Source: Bradyrhizobium sp. 199
GTDB lineage: Bacteria; Pseudomonadota; Alphaproteobacteria; Rhizobiales; Xanthobacteraceae
Assembly: GCF_023073355.1 (NCBI RefSeq)
Contig: NZ_JADPJI010000005.1
Span: forward strand, 62,001-126,000
Length of the DNA: 64,000 nt
Direction: 5' to 3'
Part shown: piece after piece, positions 1-10,754 of the stretch
Position numbering within the stretch: the stretch's first letter is position 1
How the letters are laid out: the number at the start of each line of letters is the position of its first letter
Translations under genes and position numbers: made by a program
Notes under the pieces: model-generated
Seen by the model: only the letters and a program-made list of their open reading frames with translations
What the model was told of the DNA's origin: nothing
The model's database searches: none

Positions 1-1999
<1,999 letters not shown>

Positions 2000-2007
2000 G
2001 ATCGACC

Positions 2008-2391
2008 TCAGGATTTGGCAAGGCGCAGCGCGACGCAGCCGTCCATCACGAAGCGGCTGATGACGTAGCGGCCGAGGGGCAATGCAATGCGGCGCTCAAA
2101 ACGCCCCTGCGGCAGCTCGAGCCTATGGATGCGGGCGTTGCGAAGCTCCGGCGGAAGGGTGCGCTGGCCGGAGATGACGAGCACCCCGTCATGGATGACA
2201 GTCTCGACATTGTCGGGATTGACGCCGGGAAGCGCGACCAGGATCAGGAGCTCACGCTCGGTCTCGAGCACGTCGATCGGCGGCTCCCAGCAGGCTTCCT
2301 GGCGGCCGAACTGCTGGCGCAGCCGTTCGGCGCGCGTCAGCGAGTCCAGGGCTTCGGACAGCATCCAGTCGAGGGGATTTTTCGGTTGCAT
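2008..2391 (-). CDS. Hsp20 family small heat shock protein
   Basis: A 127-residue alpha-crystallin-type holdase that would bind unfolding proteins. The central beta-sandwich is recognisable from EPPIDVLETERELLI, the ALPGVNPDNV segment and the VLVISGQR strand. The C-terminal strand reads GCVALRLAKS, a variant of the usual G-x-L-x-(V/I)-xLPK end, and no IxI tail motif follows. It sits just upstream of lon on the same strand with 8 bases between them, suggesting joint heat or stress induction. No sigma-32 or ROSE-type leader could be identified with confidence upstream. Confidence 0.9.
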   Translation of the reverse strand: MQPKNPLDWMLSEALDSLTRAERLRQQFGRQEACWEPPIDVLETERELLILVALPGVNPDNVETVIHDGVLVISGQRTLPPELRNARIHRLELPQGRFERRIALPLGRYVISRFVMDGCVALRLAKS

Positions 2392-2494
2392 GATGGAGGC
2401 TCGGCGGTGGGAAAGTCAGCATATGGGGCTGGTTCCCGGGAATGCCAGCCCGGCGGCGCGGACGTGCCATGCAGATCATGCGATCCGAAAAGCA

Positions 2495-2520
2495 AACGCC
2501 GCGGCATAGGCCGCGGCGTT
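2495..2520 (-). terminator. Hairpin terminator after the DUF892 gene
   Basis: An 11-bp GC-rich inverted repeat (AACGCCGCGGC / GCCGCGGCGTT) with a 4-base loop. On the minus strand it is followed by GTTTGCTTTT. It lies 22 bases past the stop of the DUF892 gene. Confidence 0.7.
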
Positions 2521-2541
2521 CCGTAGGGCAGGCGCAACTCA

Positions 2542-3108
2542 TCAGGCCGCGGCGCGATACTCTTCTTCGGCTTCGAGATTGATCACGGAGGTCGCGAGCT
2601 CCGTCAGCGTGTGATCAGTCGCCTCTTCCTCGTCCAGCGTCGCCTGCAACAGCCTTGCTGCGTCCTGCATGCCGAGCTCCTCGGCCCAGGTGCGCAGCGT
2701 ACCGTAGCGGGAGATCTCGTAATGCTCGACCGCCTGGGCGGCCGCGAGCAGTCCCGCATCAAGCGCCGGCGCGCCCTTGAACTCCTTCATGATCTCGGCG
2801 CCCTCGTCGGTAATGCCGTTGATGGCTTCGCAGGGCTTGCCGCGTGCAGGCTTGCCCAGCATCTTGAAGATCTGGTCCAGCCGCTTGACCTGGCCCTGGG
2901 TCTCGCGCAGGTGCTTGTTGAAGGCGGCGGCCAGCTCTTTCGACTGCGCTGCCTTCGCCATTTTGGGCAAGGTCTTGATGATCTTGTTTTCGGCGAAATA
3001 GATGTCCTTCAGCGTCTCCAGAAACAGGTCGCTGAGCATTTTTGGCGCCTGACGCGGCCGCCGCGCCGCGGTCTTCTTGCTTGTGCGCTTCTTCGCTTTT
3101 TTAGCCAT
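2542..3108 (-). CDS. DUF892 (YciE/YciF-like) ferritin-like protein
   Basis: A 188-residue protein with a Lys/Arg-rich N-terminus (first 20 residues) followed by a four-helix DUF892 domain. Family hallmarks visible are LFLETLKDIYFAENKI, the QVKRLDQIF segment, AVEHYEISRYGTL with metal-ligand Glu/His residues, and LDEEEATDHTLTELA. The family is ferritin-like and stress-induced, but its biochemical role is poorly known. It stands alone with its own hairpin terminator. The basic tail might bind nucleic acid, but that is only inference. Confidence 0.9.
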   Translation of the reverse strand: MAKKAKKRTSKKTAARRPRQAPKMLSDLFLETLKDIYFAENKIIKTLPKMAKAAQSKELAAAFNKHLRETQGQVKRLDQIFKMLGKPARGKPCEAINGITDEGAEIMKEFKGAPALDAGLLAAAQAVEHYEISRYGTLRTWAEELGMQDAARLLQATLDEEEATDHTLTELATSVINLEAEEEYRAAA

Positions 3109-3216
3109 ACGTCCTCCTCATGAGGTGACACGGGAGGGCCTCGCCCTCCTCAATCCTCAGGCGATCAAAGCCGTTTGACGAACGAAAGTTCCAAACTGCA
3201 ACCGGCGTTCGGTCGC

Positions 3217-3423
3217 TCAGGTCGGGCGCTTGTGGGGATCTTCCTGGCGCTGCCGCTCCTCCGTCGCGCGATCGAGCCGTGCGCGCTCGCCGCCGCGCAG
3301 GTGGCCGGCCTTCATCACGCCATAGACGAGGACGCCGCCGAGCACGAACGCGCCGATGAACCAGAGCCAAAGCATTTGGGCCGAGGCGTGACCCAGCAGC
3401 ATGCTAACTCCGTTATCGCTCAT
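3217..3423 (-). CDS. Small single-pass membrane protein
   Basis: A 68-residue protein with one transmembrane helix (about residues 17-38, LWLWFIGAFVLGGVLVYGVM) and a charged C-terminal tail rich in Arg/Glu/Gln. I do not recognise a named family. It lies between the DUF892 gene and the carboxylate-amine ligase gene on the same strand, but with gaps on both sides. Codon use matches the neighbouring core genes. Function unknown. Confidence 0.6.
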   Translation of the reverse strand: MSDNGVSMLLGHASAQMLWLWFIGAFVLGGVLVYGVMKAGHLRGGERARLDRATEERQRQEDPHKRPT

Positions 3424-3509
3424 GATTGGTCTCCACCGATGTCCATTGCGATCATGCTGAGCTAAGTCGGCGACCGAAACGTCGTTCCATCCGACCGCCC
3501 ACCGCCGCG

Positions 3510-4697
3510 TCAGACCAGATCCGGCATTGACTGCCGTAACGGCGCTCCCTTCGGCTCGCTGCCCCGCGCGGTGAAATCACCCGCCTCAGTCGAGGTCCGC
3601 AGCCATTTCGTCACGTCGCCGATGGCTTCCCATGGCGACCGGCCGAATTTCCTCAGGCCGCGGAAATATTCGAGCTGAAGATGCGCCGAAGTGCCGCGCT
3701 TGGGAATGGTCTTGAGATGCTGGATGTCGTCTTCGATGCCCAAGTGCGCGATGTCGCCCGCCAGCTTCGCGATCACCGCCTCGAGCCAGCTCCTGAACGA
3801 AACCGGTTCGAACGACACCAGATCGATGTAGGTGCCGTCGGTTCCATAGCGCTGGGCGCGCCAGCGGTTTTCCTCGATCAGCGCGCGGTGCACCGCCGAA
3901 TAGGTGGCATTCAGATCGGGATGATGGATGGCGTGCCGGACGAGGGCGCGGAATAGCGCCGCGATCGCCACCGAATCCGCGATCGCTGTGCAGCAGTCGG
4001 TGATGCGCAGTTCGAGAGTCGGATGCTGCAGCGAGGGCCGCAGCGCCCACCAGACATAGGTCGCGTTGGGGACGATGCCTGCGTCCACCAACGTCTTCAC
4101 ATAGGTCTCGTATTCAGCAAGGTTCCGAAACATCTCGGGGAAGCCGGTGCGGGGCAGGGCGTCGTTAGCGGCATTGCGGTAGCCCAGCAATCCAGTGGGA
4201 TAGCCGCACCAGAACGGCGACGAGGTCGAGAGCGCCAGCAGCAGCGGCAGGAACGGCACCAGACGATGCATGATCTCGACGCGCTGATCAGGCTCGGGCA
4301 CCTCGACATGGACGTGCAATCCGCTGATCGGGTTGCCGAGGCCGACCATTCCGAGGTCGCTGATGACTTTGCTGTAGCGGCGCTTTTGCGTCATGCGTTG
4401 CTGCTGCGGCTGGGCCAGCGGATGGGTGCCTGCGGCGATGATGCCGACGCCGTGGTCCTTGCCGACCTCGGCCAGAACCGAGCGGTATCGCGCAAGCTCC
4501 GCGATCGCGTCCGCCGAAGATGCCAGCGGCGGCGTCGCCACCTCGATCTGCGATTGCAGGATTTCGGTGGTCAGGCGCTCGCCGAGGCGTTTCTGGGCCA
4601 CAACCATGTAAGGCTTGGGCAGTTCGGAGCGTGGGGCCGCCGATTGGCGATTGACCAGAAAGTACTCTTCCTCGATGCCGAAGCGGTAGCGATGCAT
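3510..4697 (-). CDS. Carboxylate-amine ligase, GCS2 (YbdK-like) family
   Basis: A 395-residue glutamate-cysteine ligase type 2 fold enzyme. These ATP-grasp-like ligases join the gamma-carboxylate of glutamate to an amine; the acceptor here is unknown. Visible motifs are the N-terminal FGIEEEYFLV, QSQIEVATPP, GLGNPISGLHVHVEVP and LELRITDCC. The start at 4697 was chosen because it begins the conserved MHRYRFGIEEEY stretch and lies two bases after the stop of the upstream gene; a longer in-frame extension to 4790 overlaps that gene and shows no family features. The pairing with a gamma-glutamyl hydrolase-like gene suggests a gamma-glutamyl compound is made and cleaved by this operon. Confidence 0.88.
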   Translation of the reverse strand: MHRYRFGIEEEYFLVNRQSAAPRSELPKPYMVVAQKRLGERLTTEILQSQIEVATPPLASSADAIAELARYRSVLAEVGKDHGVGIIAAGTHPLAQPQQQRMTQKRRYSKVISDLGMVGLGNPISGLHVHVEVPEPDQRVEIMHRLVPFLPLLLALSTSSPFWCGYPTGLLGYRNAANDALPRTGFPEMFRNLAEYETYVKTLVDAGIVPNATYVWWALRPSLQHPTLELRITDCCTAIADSVAIAALFRALVRHAIHHPDLNATYSAVHRALIEENRWRAQRYGTDGTYIDLVSFEPVSFRSWLEAVIAKLAGDIAHLGIEDDIQHLKTIPKRGTSAHLQLEYFRGLRKFGRSPWEAIGDVTKWLRTSTEAGDFTARGSEPKGAPLRQSMPDLV

Positions 4698-4699
4698 GT

Positions 4700-5647
4700 C
4701 TAGGCTGCCCCTTGCGTCTTCGCACGCTGGCGAACCGCGTCTCCAAAGGCCGAGAGGATGCGCGCCGATGCACGGTCCGTGCTTGCCCAATAGTCCGGAT
4801 GAAAGAGGGTGCCGAGTGCAAAGCCGCTCGCGCCTTCGACGCTGACGGCTTCGATCGCGCCGTCCTCGGCCACGGCTTCCGCGACGAGGCCCGGAGCCAG
4901 ATCGGCGATCAGGAAGCTGTGCAGCGAATTCACCAGGAGGTCGTCCTCGCCGCAGATCTGCTGCAACATGCCACCCTTGCGCAGTGTCACCTTCTGCCGC
5001 AGCCGGTAGCGGGCATCCTCATTGTCTGCTTTCGGCGTGCCGTGGCGTTTATCCTCGGGCAGATCATCCGGCTCCTTTATCAGCGTGCCGCCAAGGGCGA
5101 CGTTCAGCTCCTGGATGCCGCGGCAGATAAAAAGTGCGGGGATGCCCCGCGAAAGCGTCCTCGGGATCAGGCGAAGTGCGACCTCATCGCGGAATTCATC
5201 GAACGGGCCGTCGCGCGCCTCGTCAGCCGTTTGCCCATAGCGGGAGGGATGGACATTGGTCTGCCCGCCACCGACGAGAAGGCCGTCGAGGCCGTCGAGG
5301 TAAGCATCGATATCTGCTTCGGGCGCTGCGGGCAGAACCCGCGGCACCGCGCCCGCGACGAGGCCGATTGCGCTGACGCAGGTCAAGGCGACCGAGGCGA
5401 GCTGTTCGCCGCGCGCAATCATGGAATCGGAGAGAATGCCCACCTGTGGCGCGCCGCTGCGGCCTTGCCATTGGCCACGCGATGCGCTGCGCCGCCACTG
5501 CTGAAGACCGTAAGCAACCGCGTCTGCGGCGCTGCCGAATTGATGGATCGCAGCCTTGAGTTCTCGGACGTTTGTCCCTAATCGAAGTGCCCAGCGGCTG
5601 CAGGCGACGGGATCGTGCGGATCAATTCTGGAACGGGGCTCGTGCAA
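4700..5647 (-). CDS. DUF3606 fused to class I glutamine amidotransferase-like (peptidase C26) domain
   Basis: A 315-residue protein. Residues 5-50 fit DUF3606 (SRID, then W-x-L-R-L-G, LKAAIHQFGSAADAV). From about residue 66 it is a gamma-glutamyl-gamma-aminobutyrate hydrolase-like domain: GGGQTNVHP, the nucleophile elbow FICRGIQELN with Cys, and LFHPDYW in place of the usual HPE. The NSLHS segment has Ser where many homologues have a second His. The Asp in HPD and the missing second His leave it unclear whether the triad works as usual. A TTG start at 5647 is assumed because no other start precedes the DUF3606 part. It is followed directly by the carboxylate-amine ligase gene. Confidence 0.82.
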   Translation of the reverse strand: MHEPRSRIDPHDPVACSRWALRLGTNVRELKAAIHQFGSAADAVAYGLQQWRRSASRGQWQGRSGAPQVGILSDSMIARGEQLASVALTCVSAIGLVAGAVPRVLPAAPEADIDAYLDGLDGLLVGGGQTNVHPSRYGQTADEARDGPFDEFRDEVALRLIPRTLSRGIPALFICRGIQELNVALGGTLIKEPDDLPEDKRHGTPKADNEDARYRLRQKVTLRKGGMLQQICGEDDLLVNSLHSFLIADLAPGLVAEAVAEDGAIEAVSVEGASGFALGTLFHPDYWASTDRASARILSAFGDAVRQRAKTQGAA

Positions 5648-5804
5648 TTGTCTCGGTGCTTCTGTTTGTGTCTTGATGACAAGTGCAACGGCAATCGTGG
5701 AGAATGGTTGCTTTGCAATTGAACTGCTTGATCTTTTTGCCCCGCACCGCTCTTAACTTTTGTTATTGCTGGGCGCTTGAATAAGTCCACCGGGAGAAAC
5801 CCTC

Positions 5805-6431
5805 ATGATTGATTTCTCCCTGTCCGCCTTCGTGACGCTGCTGCTGGTCGTCGATCCCGTTGGTCTCGTGCCGGCGTTTCTGGCTGCTACGGCTGGCATG
5901 CCCGACACTGCCAAGCGTACGATCGCCTGGCGCGCGCCGCTGATCGCGGCCTCGATCCTGGTGGTGATCGCGCTGGTCGGAAACTGGCTGCTCCGCCAAC
6001 TCGGGATCGGCATCCCCGCCTTCCAGATCGCCGGCGGGCTGCTGCTGTTCGGCGTGTCCTACCAGATGATCTTCGGCGATCGTCCGCATCGCGAGGCCCG
6101 CGAGGCCGACAAGGCGACGGCCGAGCACGTCTCCGATGTCGCGGTATTTCCCCTGGCCATTCCCATGATGGCGGGCCCCGGCGCGATTGCGACCACGCTG
6201 CTCCTGTCAGGCGATGCCGGCCACGGGGCGAGGCTCGCGATCATCATCGCGGTCGTCCTCTCGGTCTGCCTGCTCTGCATGCTGTGCTTCGTCTCGGCTC
6301 ACCTGATCGCGCGCACCTTGGGCCGCACCGGAAACGCCGTGCTCTCGCGCGTCCTCGGCATGCTGCTCGCCGCCTATTCCGTGCAGTTCGTGCTCAACGG
6401 GATTGTGGCCGTTCGGACCAGCCTGTCGTAG
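5805..6431 (+). CDS. MarC family integral membrane protein
   Basis: A 208-residue inner-membrane protein with about six transmembrane helices. MarC/NAAT features visible are LLVVDPVGLVPAFLA in helix 1, GIPAFQIAGGLLLF, and PLAIPMMAGPGAIATTLLL. Some related proteins were reported as amino-acid transporters, while E. coli MarC has no settled function. It is transcribed alone, divergent from the amidotransferase gene, with about 157 bases of spacer on either side. Confidence 0.88.
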   Translation: MIDFSLSAFVTLLLVVDPVGLVPAFLAATAGMPDTAKRTIAWRAPLIAASILVVIALVGNWLLRQLGIGIPAFQIAGGLLLFGVSYQMIFGDRPHREAREADKATAEHVSDVAVFPLAIPMMAGPGAIATTLLLSGDAGHGARLAIIIAVVLSVCLLCMLCFVSAHLIARTLGRTGNAVLSRVLGMLLAAYSVQFVLNGIVAVRTSLS

Positions 6432-6588
6432 GACTGCGATATCAGGTGAATCCATTGATTCTGTCGTCCATTTCGTGGTTTGGCAGGAGCCTCGCCAAGG
6501 CGATACCGGATCCGGGCCGCTTTCGCTTGCACTGCCATGTTGCTTTGACGTACTTCCGGTCTAACAAGCCCAGCGTCAGGAAATCGGG

Positions 6589-7242
6589 ATGTCGATGACT
6601 GCGGACGAGCTCGCCAAGAGACAGGCTATCATCGACGCTTGCCGGCGCATGAACGCGCTCGGTATCAACCAGGGCACCTCGGGCAATATCTCTGTCCGGC
6701 ATGTGGACGGGCTTCTGGTCACGCCGACAAGCGTGCCCTATGAGGCCATGATGCCGGACCAGATCGTCTTCATGGCCATGGACGGCGCACACGCGGCCGA
6801 TCAAAAGCCGTCGAGCGAATGGCGGTTTCATCGCGATATCTTGAAGTCGCGGCCGGACGTCAACGCCGTCGTGCACGCTCATCCGACCTATTGCACCATC
6901 CTGGCGATCATGGGCATGGAGATTCCGCCGGTGCACTACATGATCGCGGCGGCGGGCGGCGACAGCATCCGATGCGCGCCCTATGCGACGTTCGGAACCG
7001 TGGAGCTATCCGACCATGCTGTGCGGGCGTTGGAGGGGCGGCTTGCCTGCCTGCTCGACCATCACGGCATGATCGCGATCGGCAAGACGCTGGACAAGGC
7101 AATGTGGCTGGCGGTGGAGGTCGAGACACTGGCGCGGCAATATCACGGCTGCCTCCAGATCGGACAACCGCCGTTGCTTCCGAGCGACGAGATCGAGCGG
7201 GTCCGCCAGCGCATGGCCGGCTACGGCCTGTCGGAAGAGTAG
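6589..7242 (+). CDS. Class II aldolase/adducin family protein
   Basis: A 217-residue zinc-dependent aldolase of the fuculose-phosphate aldolase/ribulose-phosphate epimerase superfamily. Visible signatures are QGTSGNISVR (phosphate-binding loop), the zinc-binding HAHPTYC, and LLDHHGMIAIG with further metal ligands. The substrate cannot be fixed from sequence; L-fuculose-1-phosphate or a similar sugar phosphate is most likely. An alternative start is ATG 6595. The stop is 8 bases before the GTG start of the chloride-channel gene, so the two are probably co-transcribed. Confidence 0.88.
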   Translation: MSMTADELAKRQAIIDACRRMNALGINQGTSGNISVRHVDGLLVTPTSVPYEAMMPDQIVFMAMDGAHAADQKPSSEWRFHRDILKSRPDVNAVVHAHPTYCTILAIMGMEIPPVHYMIAAAGGDSIRCAPYATFGTVELSDHAVRALEGRLACLLDHHGMIAIGKTLDKAMWLAVEVETLARQYHGCLQIGQPPLLPSDEIERVRQRMAGYGLSEE

Positions 7243-7250
7243 GACAGAAG

Positions 7251-9038
7251 GTGTTCGTGCGGATCAGGCATCTCGTCGATGGCAAGGGGACGAACCGCAC
7301 CATGGTTCGGCTCCGCGCCCTGTTGCGCAGCAACGAGTTCTACCTGATCCCGCTGGCGCTGGTGATCGGCACGCTGGCCGGCGCGGTCGTGACGCTGATG
7401 GCCGAGATCGCGCAGATCGCGCATGTGGTGATTTACGGCATCCCCATCGACGTGCGCCTCTCGTCCAACGCCTATGTGAGTCCCTGGGCCGCGCTGCTCG
7501 CGCCTGCGCTCGGGGGGCTTGCGCTCGGCATCATGGAATGGTCGCGGCGGCGCATGAAGATTTCGAGCGCGGTCGATCCGATCGAGGCGAATGCGCTGCG
7601 TGGCGGCAATCTGTCGATGCGCGACAGCGTGGTGGTGTCGAGCCAGACGCTGATCTCGAACGGTTGCGGTGCGTCCGTCGGCCTCGAGGCCGGCTACACC
7701 CAGATCGGCTCGGGTATCGCCTCGTTGTTCGGCAAGTTCTTCAATCTGCGCCGCAACGATCTGCGCCTGATGGTCGGTTGCGGCGCTGCCGCGGCGATCG
7801 CGGCGGCGTTCGGTGCGCCGATCACGGGCGCGTTCTATGCCTGTGAGCTGATCGTCGGCGTTTATTCGGTCGGCAGCGCGGCGCCGATCCTGGCTGCCTC
7901 GCTCGCCGGCGCGTTGACCGCGCAGTGGCTCGGCGGCGCGCCCTATTCGTTGGAGATACCCAAGGTCAGCGCCGTCGGCGTCGAGCAATACCTGGCGCTG
8001 ATCGGGCTCGCGCTCATCACCAGCGGCGTCGGCATCGCCGTGATGCGCTCCTCGCCGATGTTCGAGCGGCTATTCAAATGGCTGCCGGTTTGGCTGCGGC
8101 CGGTGTTTGGCGGCCTCATTGTCGGCGGTTTCGCGATCGTCACGCCGCAGGTGCTGGCGGCCGGCCATGGCGCCATGGTGCTCGATCTCTTTCACGAGAT
8201 GGCGATCGGCATGATCGCGCTGATCATCGCCTTGAAGGTGACCGCCTGCCTGATTTCGCTCGCCTCGGGCTTCCGCGGCGGCTTGTTCTTCGCCTCGCTG
8301 TTCGTCGGCAGTCTGATCGGCAAGTTCTTTGCCGCGGTGCTGCTCTTGATCAGTCCGAATTTTGCGATCGATCCCTTGGTCGCGATGCTGACGGGCATGG
8401 CGACGCTCGGTGTCGCCATCGTCGGCGGCCCCCTGACCATGTCGTTCCTGGTGCTCGAGATGACCCGCAATGTCGACGTCACCGCCGTGGTGCTCGCCGG
8501 CTGCATCGTCACCTCGATCTGCGTCCGCTTCATGTTCGGTCACTCCTTCTCGACCTGGCGCCTGCATCTGCGCGGCGAAACCATACGCAGCGCCAACGAC
8601 GTCGGCTGGCTGCGCAATCTCACCGTGGAGCGGCTGATGCGCTCCGACGTCGGCAAGGTGCCCTCGACCACGACGATCGCCGCGGTGCGCCGCGAATTCG
8701 CGCTGGGCTCGCGGCCGGGAATCGTCATCGTCAACAATGCCGACGAATATGTCGGCCTCGTCCTGCTGCCGGATTTGTTCTCCGGCGACCTCGATACCAT
8801 CGCCGACGAGATCCAGGTGATCGAGCTCGCCCGCCTGATCGACATCGTGCTGATTCCGGAAATGAACGTGAAGTCGGCGATGGCAGTGTTCGACGAGGCG
8901 GAGGCCGAAATGCTGGCGGTGGTCGATTCCACCGACAGCCGCAAGGTGGTCGGCTTCCTCACCGAAACCTTCGCCCGCCGCCGCTATGTCGAGGAGATCG
9001 ACAAGGCCACGCGCGGCGTGCTCGGTGCGCTGTCGTAA
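7251..9038 (+). CDS. ClC-type chloride channel/antiporter with CBS-like tail
   Basis: About 595 residues from the GTG at 7251, which has AGGA six bases upstream; ATG 7302 is an alternative. The body is a ten-plus-helix ClC pore: GCGASVGLEAGYTQ (selectivity-filter region, G-x-E-x-P replaced by GLEAG), ITGAFYACE, GFRGGLFFASLF and VGGPLTMSFLVLEMT. The gating Glu is kept in GLEAG. The C-terminal ~150 residues resemble a CBS pair (VERLMRSDVGKVPSTTTI ... MLAVVDST). It would move Cl- or other anions across the inner membrane, perhaps with H+. Transport direction and ion are not set by sequence. Confidence 0.88.
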   Translation: MFVRIRHLVDGKGTNRTMVRLRALLRSNEFYLIPLALVIGTLAGAVVTLMAEIAQIAHVVIYGIPIDVRLSSNAYVSPWAALLAPALGGLALGIMEWSRRRMKISSAVDPIEANALRGGNLSMRDSVVVSSQTLISNGCGASVGLEAGYTQIGSGIASLFGKFFNLRRNDLRLMVGCGAAAAIAAAFGAPITGAFYACELIVGVYSVGSAAPILAASLAGALTAQWLGGAPYSLEIPKVSAVGVEQYLALIGLALITSGVGIAVMRSSPMFERLFKWLPVWLRPVFGGLIVGGFAIVTPQVLAAGHGAMVLDLFHEMAIGMIALIIALKVTACLISLASGFRGGLFFASLFVGSLIGKFFAAVLLLISPNFAIDPLVAMLTGMATLGVAIVGGPLTMSFLVLEMTRNVDVTAVVLAGCIVTSICVRFMFGHSFSTWRLHLRGETIRSANDVGWLRNLTVERLMRSDVGKVPSTTTIAAVRREFALGSRPGIVIVNNADEYVGLVLLPDLFSGDLDTIADEIQVIELARLIDIVLIPEMNVKSAMAVFDEAEAEMLAVVDSTDSRKVVGFLTETFARRRYVEEIDKATRGVLGALS

Positions 9039-9083
9039 AGTCGCTTGGAGGCGGGACGGCGGGTCCACCGCCGTCCGCGCCGG

Positions 9084-9341
9084 TTATCCGCCTGGTTGAG
9101 ATGGGGACGCGACGAGCAGCCTCACGATGCGCCGGACCATCGGCAGTACCAAGAGCAGCGTCGGAAAGGCGACCAGCCAGGACAGCGCCCAGGCGCCTGG
9201 CCACGTCGCGAGGAATGCCGGCGTTGGGCCGAGGCTTCGAAGCGTGGAAATGACCGACACCACGGCCGTCATAAGGATGGACAGCACAAATGGCATCACG
9301 ATCGGCGCATAGCGCGCCGGCAGTTTGCGAACCGCAATCAT
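9084..9341 (-). CDS. DUF2798 family small membrane protein
   Basis: An 85-residue two-helix membrane protein. DUF2798 features are LPARYAPIVMPFVLS, the VSVISTLRSLG turn between helices, and WALSWLVAFPTLLLVLPMVRR. The function of the family is unknown. It is convergent with the chloride-channel gene, 45 bases away, and has no partner on its own strand. Confidence 0.8.
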   Translation of the reverse strand: MIAVRKLPARYAPIVMPFVLSILMTAVVSVISTLRSLGPTPAFLATWPGAWALSWLVAFPTLLLVLPMVRRIVRLLVASPSQPGG

Positions 9342-9641
9342 CTGATTCTCTAGGGGAAAAGGACGCGTCGATCACGGTGAACCTGCAAATGGCATCGATC
9401 CCGACAGCGTCGGTTGATGCGTTGGTTCACGTAAAACGCTTACGGCGACCGAAAAAGGCGCGGCTGTTCATTATCCGCTCAGGTTCGATGGTTCAAGCTA
9501 CGATTTGGCCGTTGATTTACAATCGTTCAAAGCGTGGCAGATTGCCGCGAACGTGAAACCATCTCAATGGTTTGCGCATTAAACAGGGTTGCATATCTCT
9601 TCATTGGGCAAGAACTCAGGCAAGGGCATAGGAAGGTCAAA
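9342..9641 (+). other. Intergenic region, promoter side of two divergent genes
   Basis: About 300 bases between the DUF2798 gene and the Gly/Tyr-rich protein gene. No convincing gene is seen. It is lower in GC than its surroundings and ends with an AGGAAGG ribosome site before 9642. Confidence 0.5.
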
Positions 9642-10046
9642 ATGACTGTTAGAGCCATGATTTCTGCAGCCGGCCGCAACATGGTGCTGGCCGCGTTCAC
9701 TAGCCTGGCATTGGTCGCAAGCTCCGCGTCGCCCTCGGCTGCGGCGTCGCCGGCTGAACCGGCATCCGCGAAGCCTGTCACCGCCGGGCAGGGCTCCTCC
9801 GACGTCACCGATTTCAGCGCAGCCCGCCGTCGCTACTATCGGCGCGGCCCGAACGCTGCCGGTCTCGCCTTCATGGGCCTTGCGGCGGGCGTGATCGGTG
9901 GTGCGATCGCCGAGAGCCGGCGCCGAGACTATTACGAGAACCGCTATTATTACGGCTCGCGTCCTTACTACGGGGGGCAAGGCTATTACGGCGGTCAGGG
10001 TTATTATGGCGGCGGCAGTCCGTTCTATTACGATCCCGGCTACTAG
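9642..10046 (+). CDS. Secreted Gly/Tyr-rich protein
   Basis: A 134-residue protein. Residues 1-34 form a signal peptide (NMVLAAFTSLALVASSASPSAAA), followed by a short Pro/Ala linker, a hydrophobic Gly-rich helix (GLAFMGLAAGVIGGAIAES) and a C-terminal run of YYGGQGYYGG-type repeats. The start at 9642 is set by AGGAAGG five bases upstream. A related protein is encoded at 43318-43737. The family is common in rhizobia and probably sits in the periplasm or at the cell surface, but its function is unknown. Confidence 0.75.
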   Translation: MTVRAMISAAGRNMVLAAFTSLALVASSASPSAAASPAEPASAKPVTAGQGSSDVTDFSAARRRYYRRGPNAAGLAFMGLAAGVIGGAIAESRRRDYYENRYYYGSRPYYGGQGYYGGQGYYGGGSPFYYDPGY

Positions 10047-10098
10047 TACCGGCCACGTCGAGCGACGGTTTTCGACGCTACCTGGATTGGGTTGCACG

Positions 10099-10127
10099 AA
10101 AGGGCGGTGCTTGTGTCGCCCTTTTTT
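10099..10127 (+). terminator. Rho-independent terminator
   Basis: Stem AAGGGCG / CGCCCTT with a 10-base loop followed by TTTTT, 53 bases past the Gly/Tyr-rich protein gene. Confidence 0.8.
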
Positions 10128-10145
10128 GATGCGTTGGTGCTCCCG

Positions 10146-10222
10146 TAGCCCGGGTCAGCGCAGCCTACTCCGGACATTGCTTGGGGAAACCCGGATGTCG
10201 CTGCGCTTCATCCAACCTAGGG
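10146..10222. repeat. Imperfect palindromic intergenic repeat
   Basis: GTAGCCCGGGTCAGCGCAG on the left is an imperfect inverse of CTGCGCTTCATCCAACCTA on the right. Repeats of the GTAGCCCGGATG...CATCCGGGCTAC type are widespread between genes in Bradyrhizobium. This copy is degraded. Confidence 0.55.
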
Positions 10223-10336
10223 GTCGGGCCTGTGTCGCACTCTGTCAATCCACTCGCGTAAAAACATTCCACCTTACCGAAATTCGGTTTTGGCGCATAT
10301 GTCGTCCATCCCGGCTCATCCAAGAGGGGCGATCTT

Positions 10337-10668
10337 GTGGTCGTCACGCTCGCGAGCCGGGCTTGCGGTGGACGCGGCAGCGTCGGTACGAGATGGGAGG
10401 GCAGGGCGGGTAGTCCCTGTGAGGTCCTGCTGCTGATGGTGTCCCCGTCAGCGGCGCAAGCCAAAGCGCCGAAGACCACGAAGACGCGTCCCGATCCCTG
10501 TGCCCCGATCGGCGTACCGCGGATGGCAAGCTGGTCTACGCCATGACGTGCGAGACCCTACCGGCGCCGCCGCAAGCGGAACTGAAGGAGGCGCCGCCGC
10601 CTGCCGCCGGGCCGGAACCGGAGACGCGGCGGAGCGGCATTTTCGGCTGGTCCTACGACCGCAGGTGA
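10337..10668 (+). pseudogene. Frameshifted small secreted protein gene
   Basis: One frame encodes a signal-peptide-like VLLLMVSPSAAQA followed by KAPKTTKTRPDPCAPIG. The next frame continues as RTADGKLVYAMTCETLPAPP and ends RRSGIFGWSYDRR at 10668. The two halves join into one sensible Cys-containing secreted protein if one base is restored near 10512 (ATCGGCGTACC read as ATCGGCCGTACC). The N-terminal start is unclear. It is either a recent pseudogene or a sequencing error. It precedes the DUF3830 gene. Confidence 0.55.
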
Positions 10669-10754
10669 CGTTGCCGCGCACTTGCGCGAAGCTGTCGGGA
10701 GTGCTCTTTGCTTCAAAGGTTTCGTGGGCCACTGGCCCGACCCAGAGAGATGAG

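Noticed and set aside
6819..7250. Upstream extension of the chloride-channel frame
   Set aside because: It lies inside the aldolase gene and reads as low-quality Arg/Gly sequence; the GTG at 7251 or ATG at 7302 is a better start.
7925..9253. A 442-codon frame overlapping the chloride-channel gene
   Set aside because: Arg-rich shadow in another frame; it runs through the channel gene and into the convergent neighbour.
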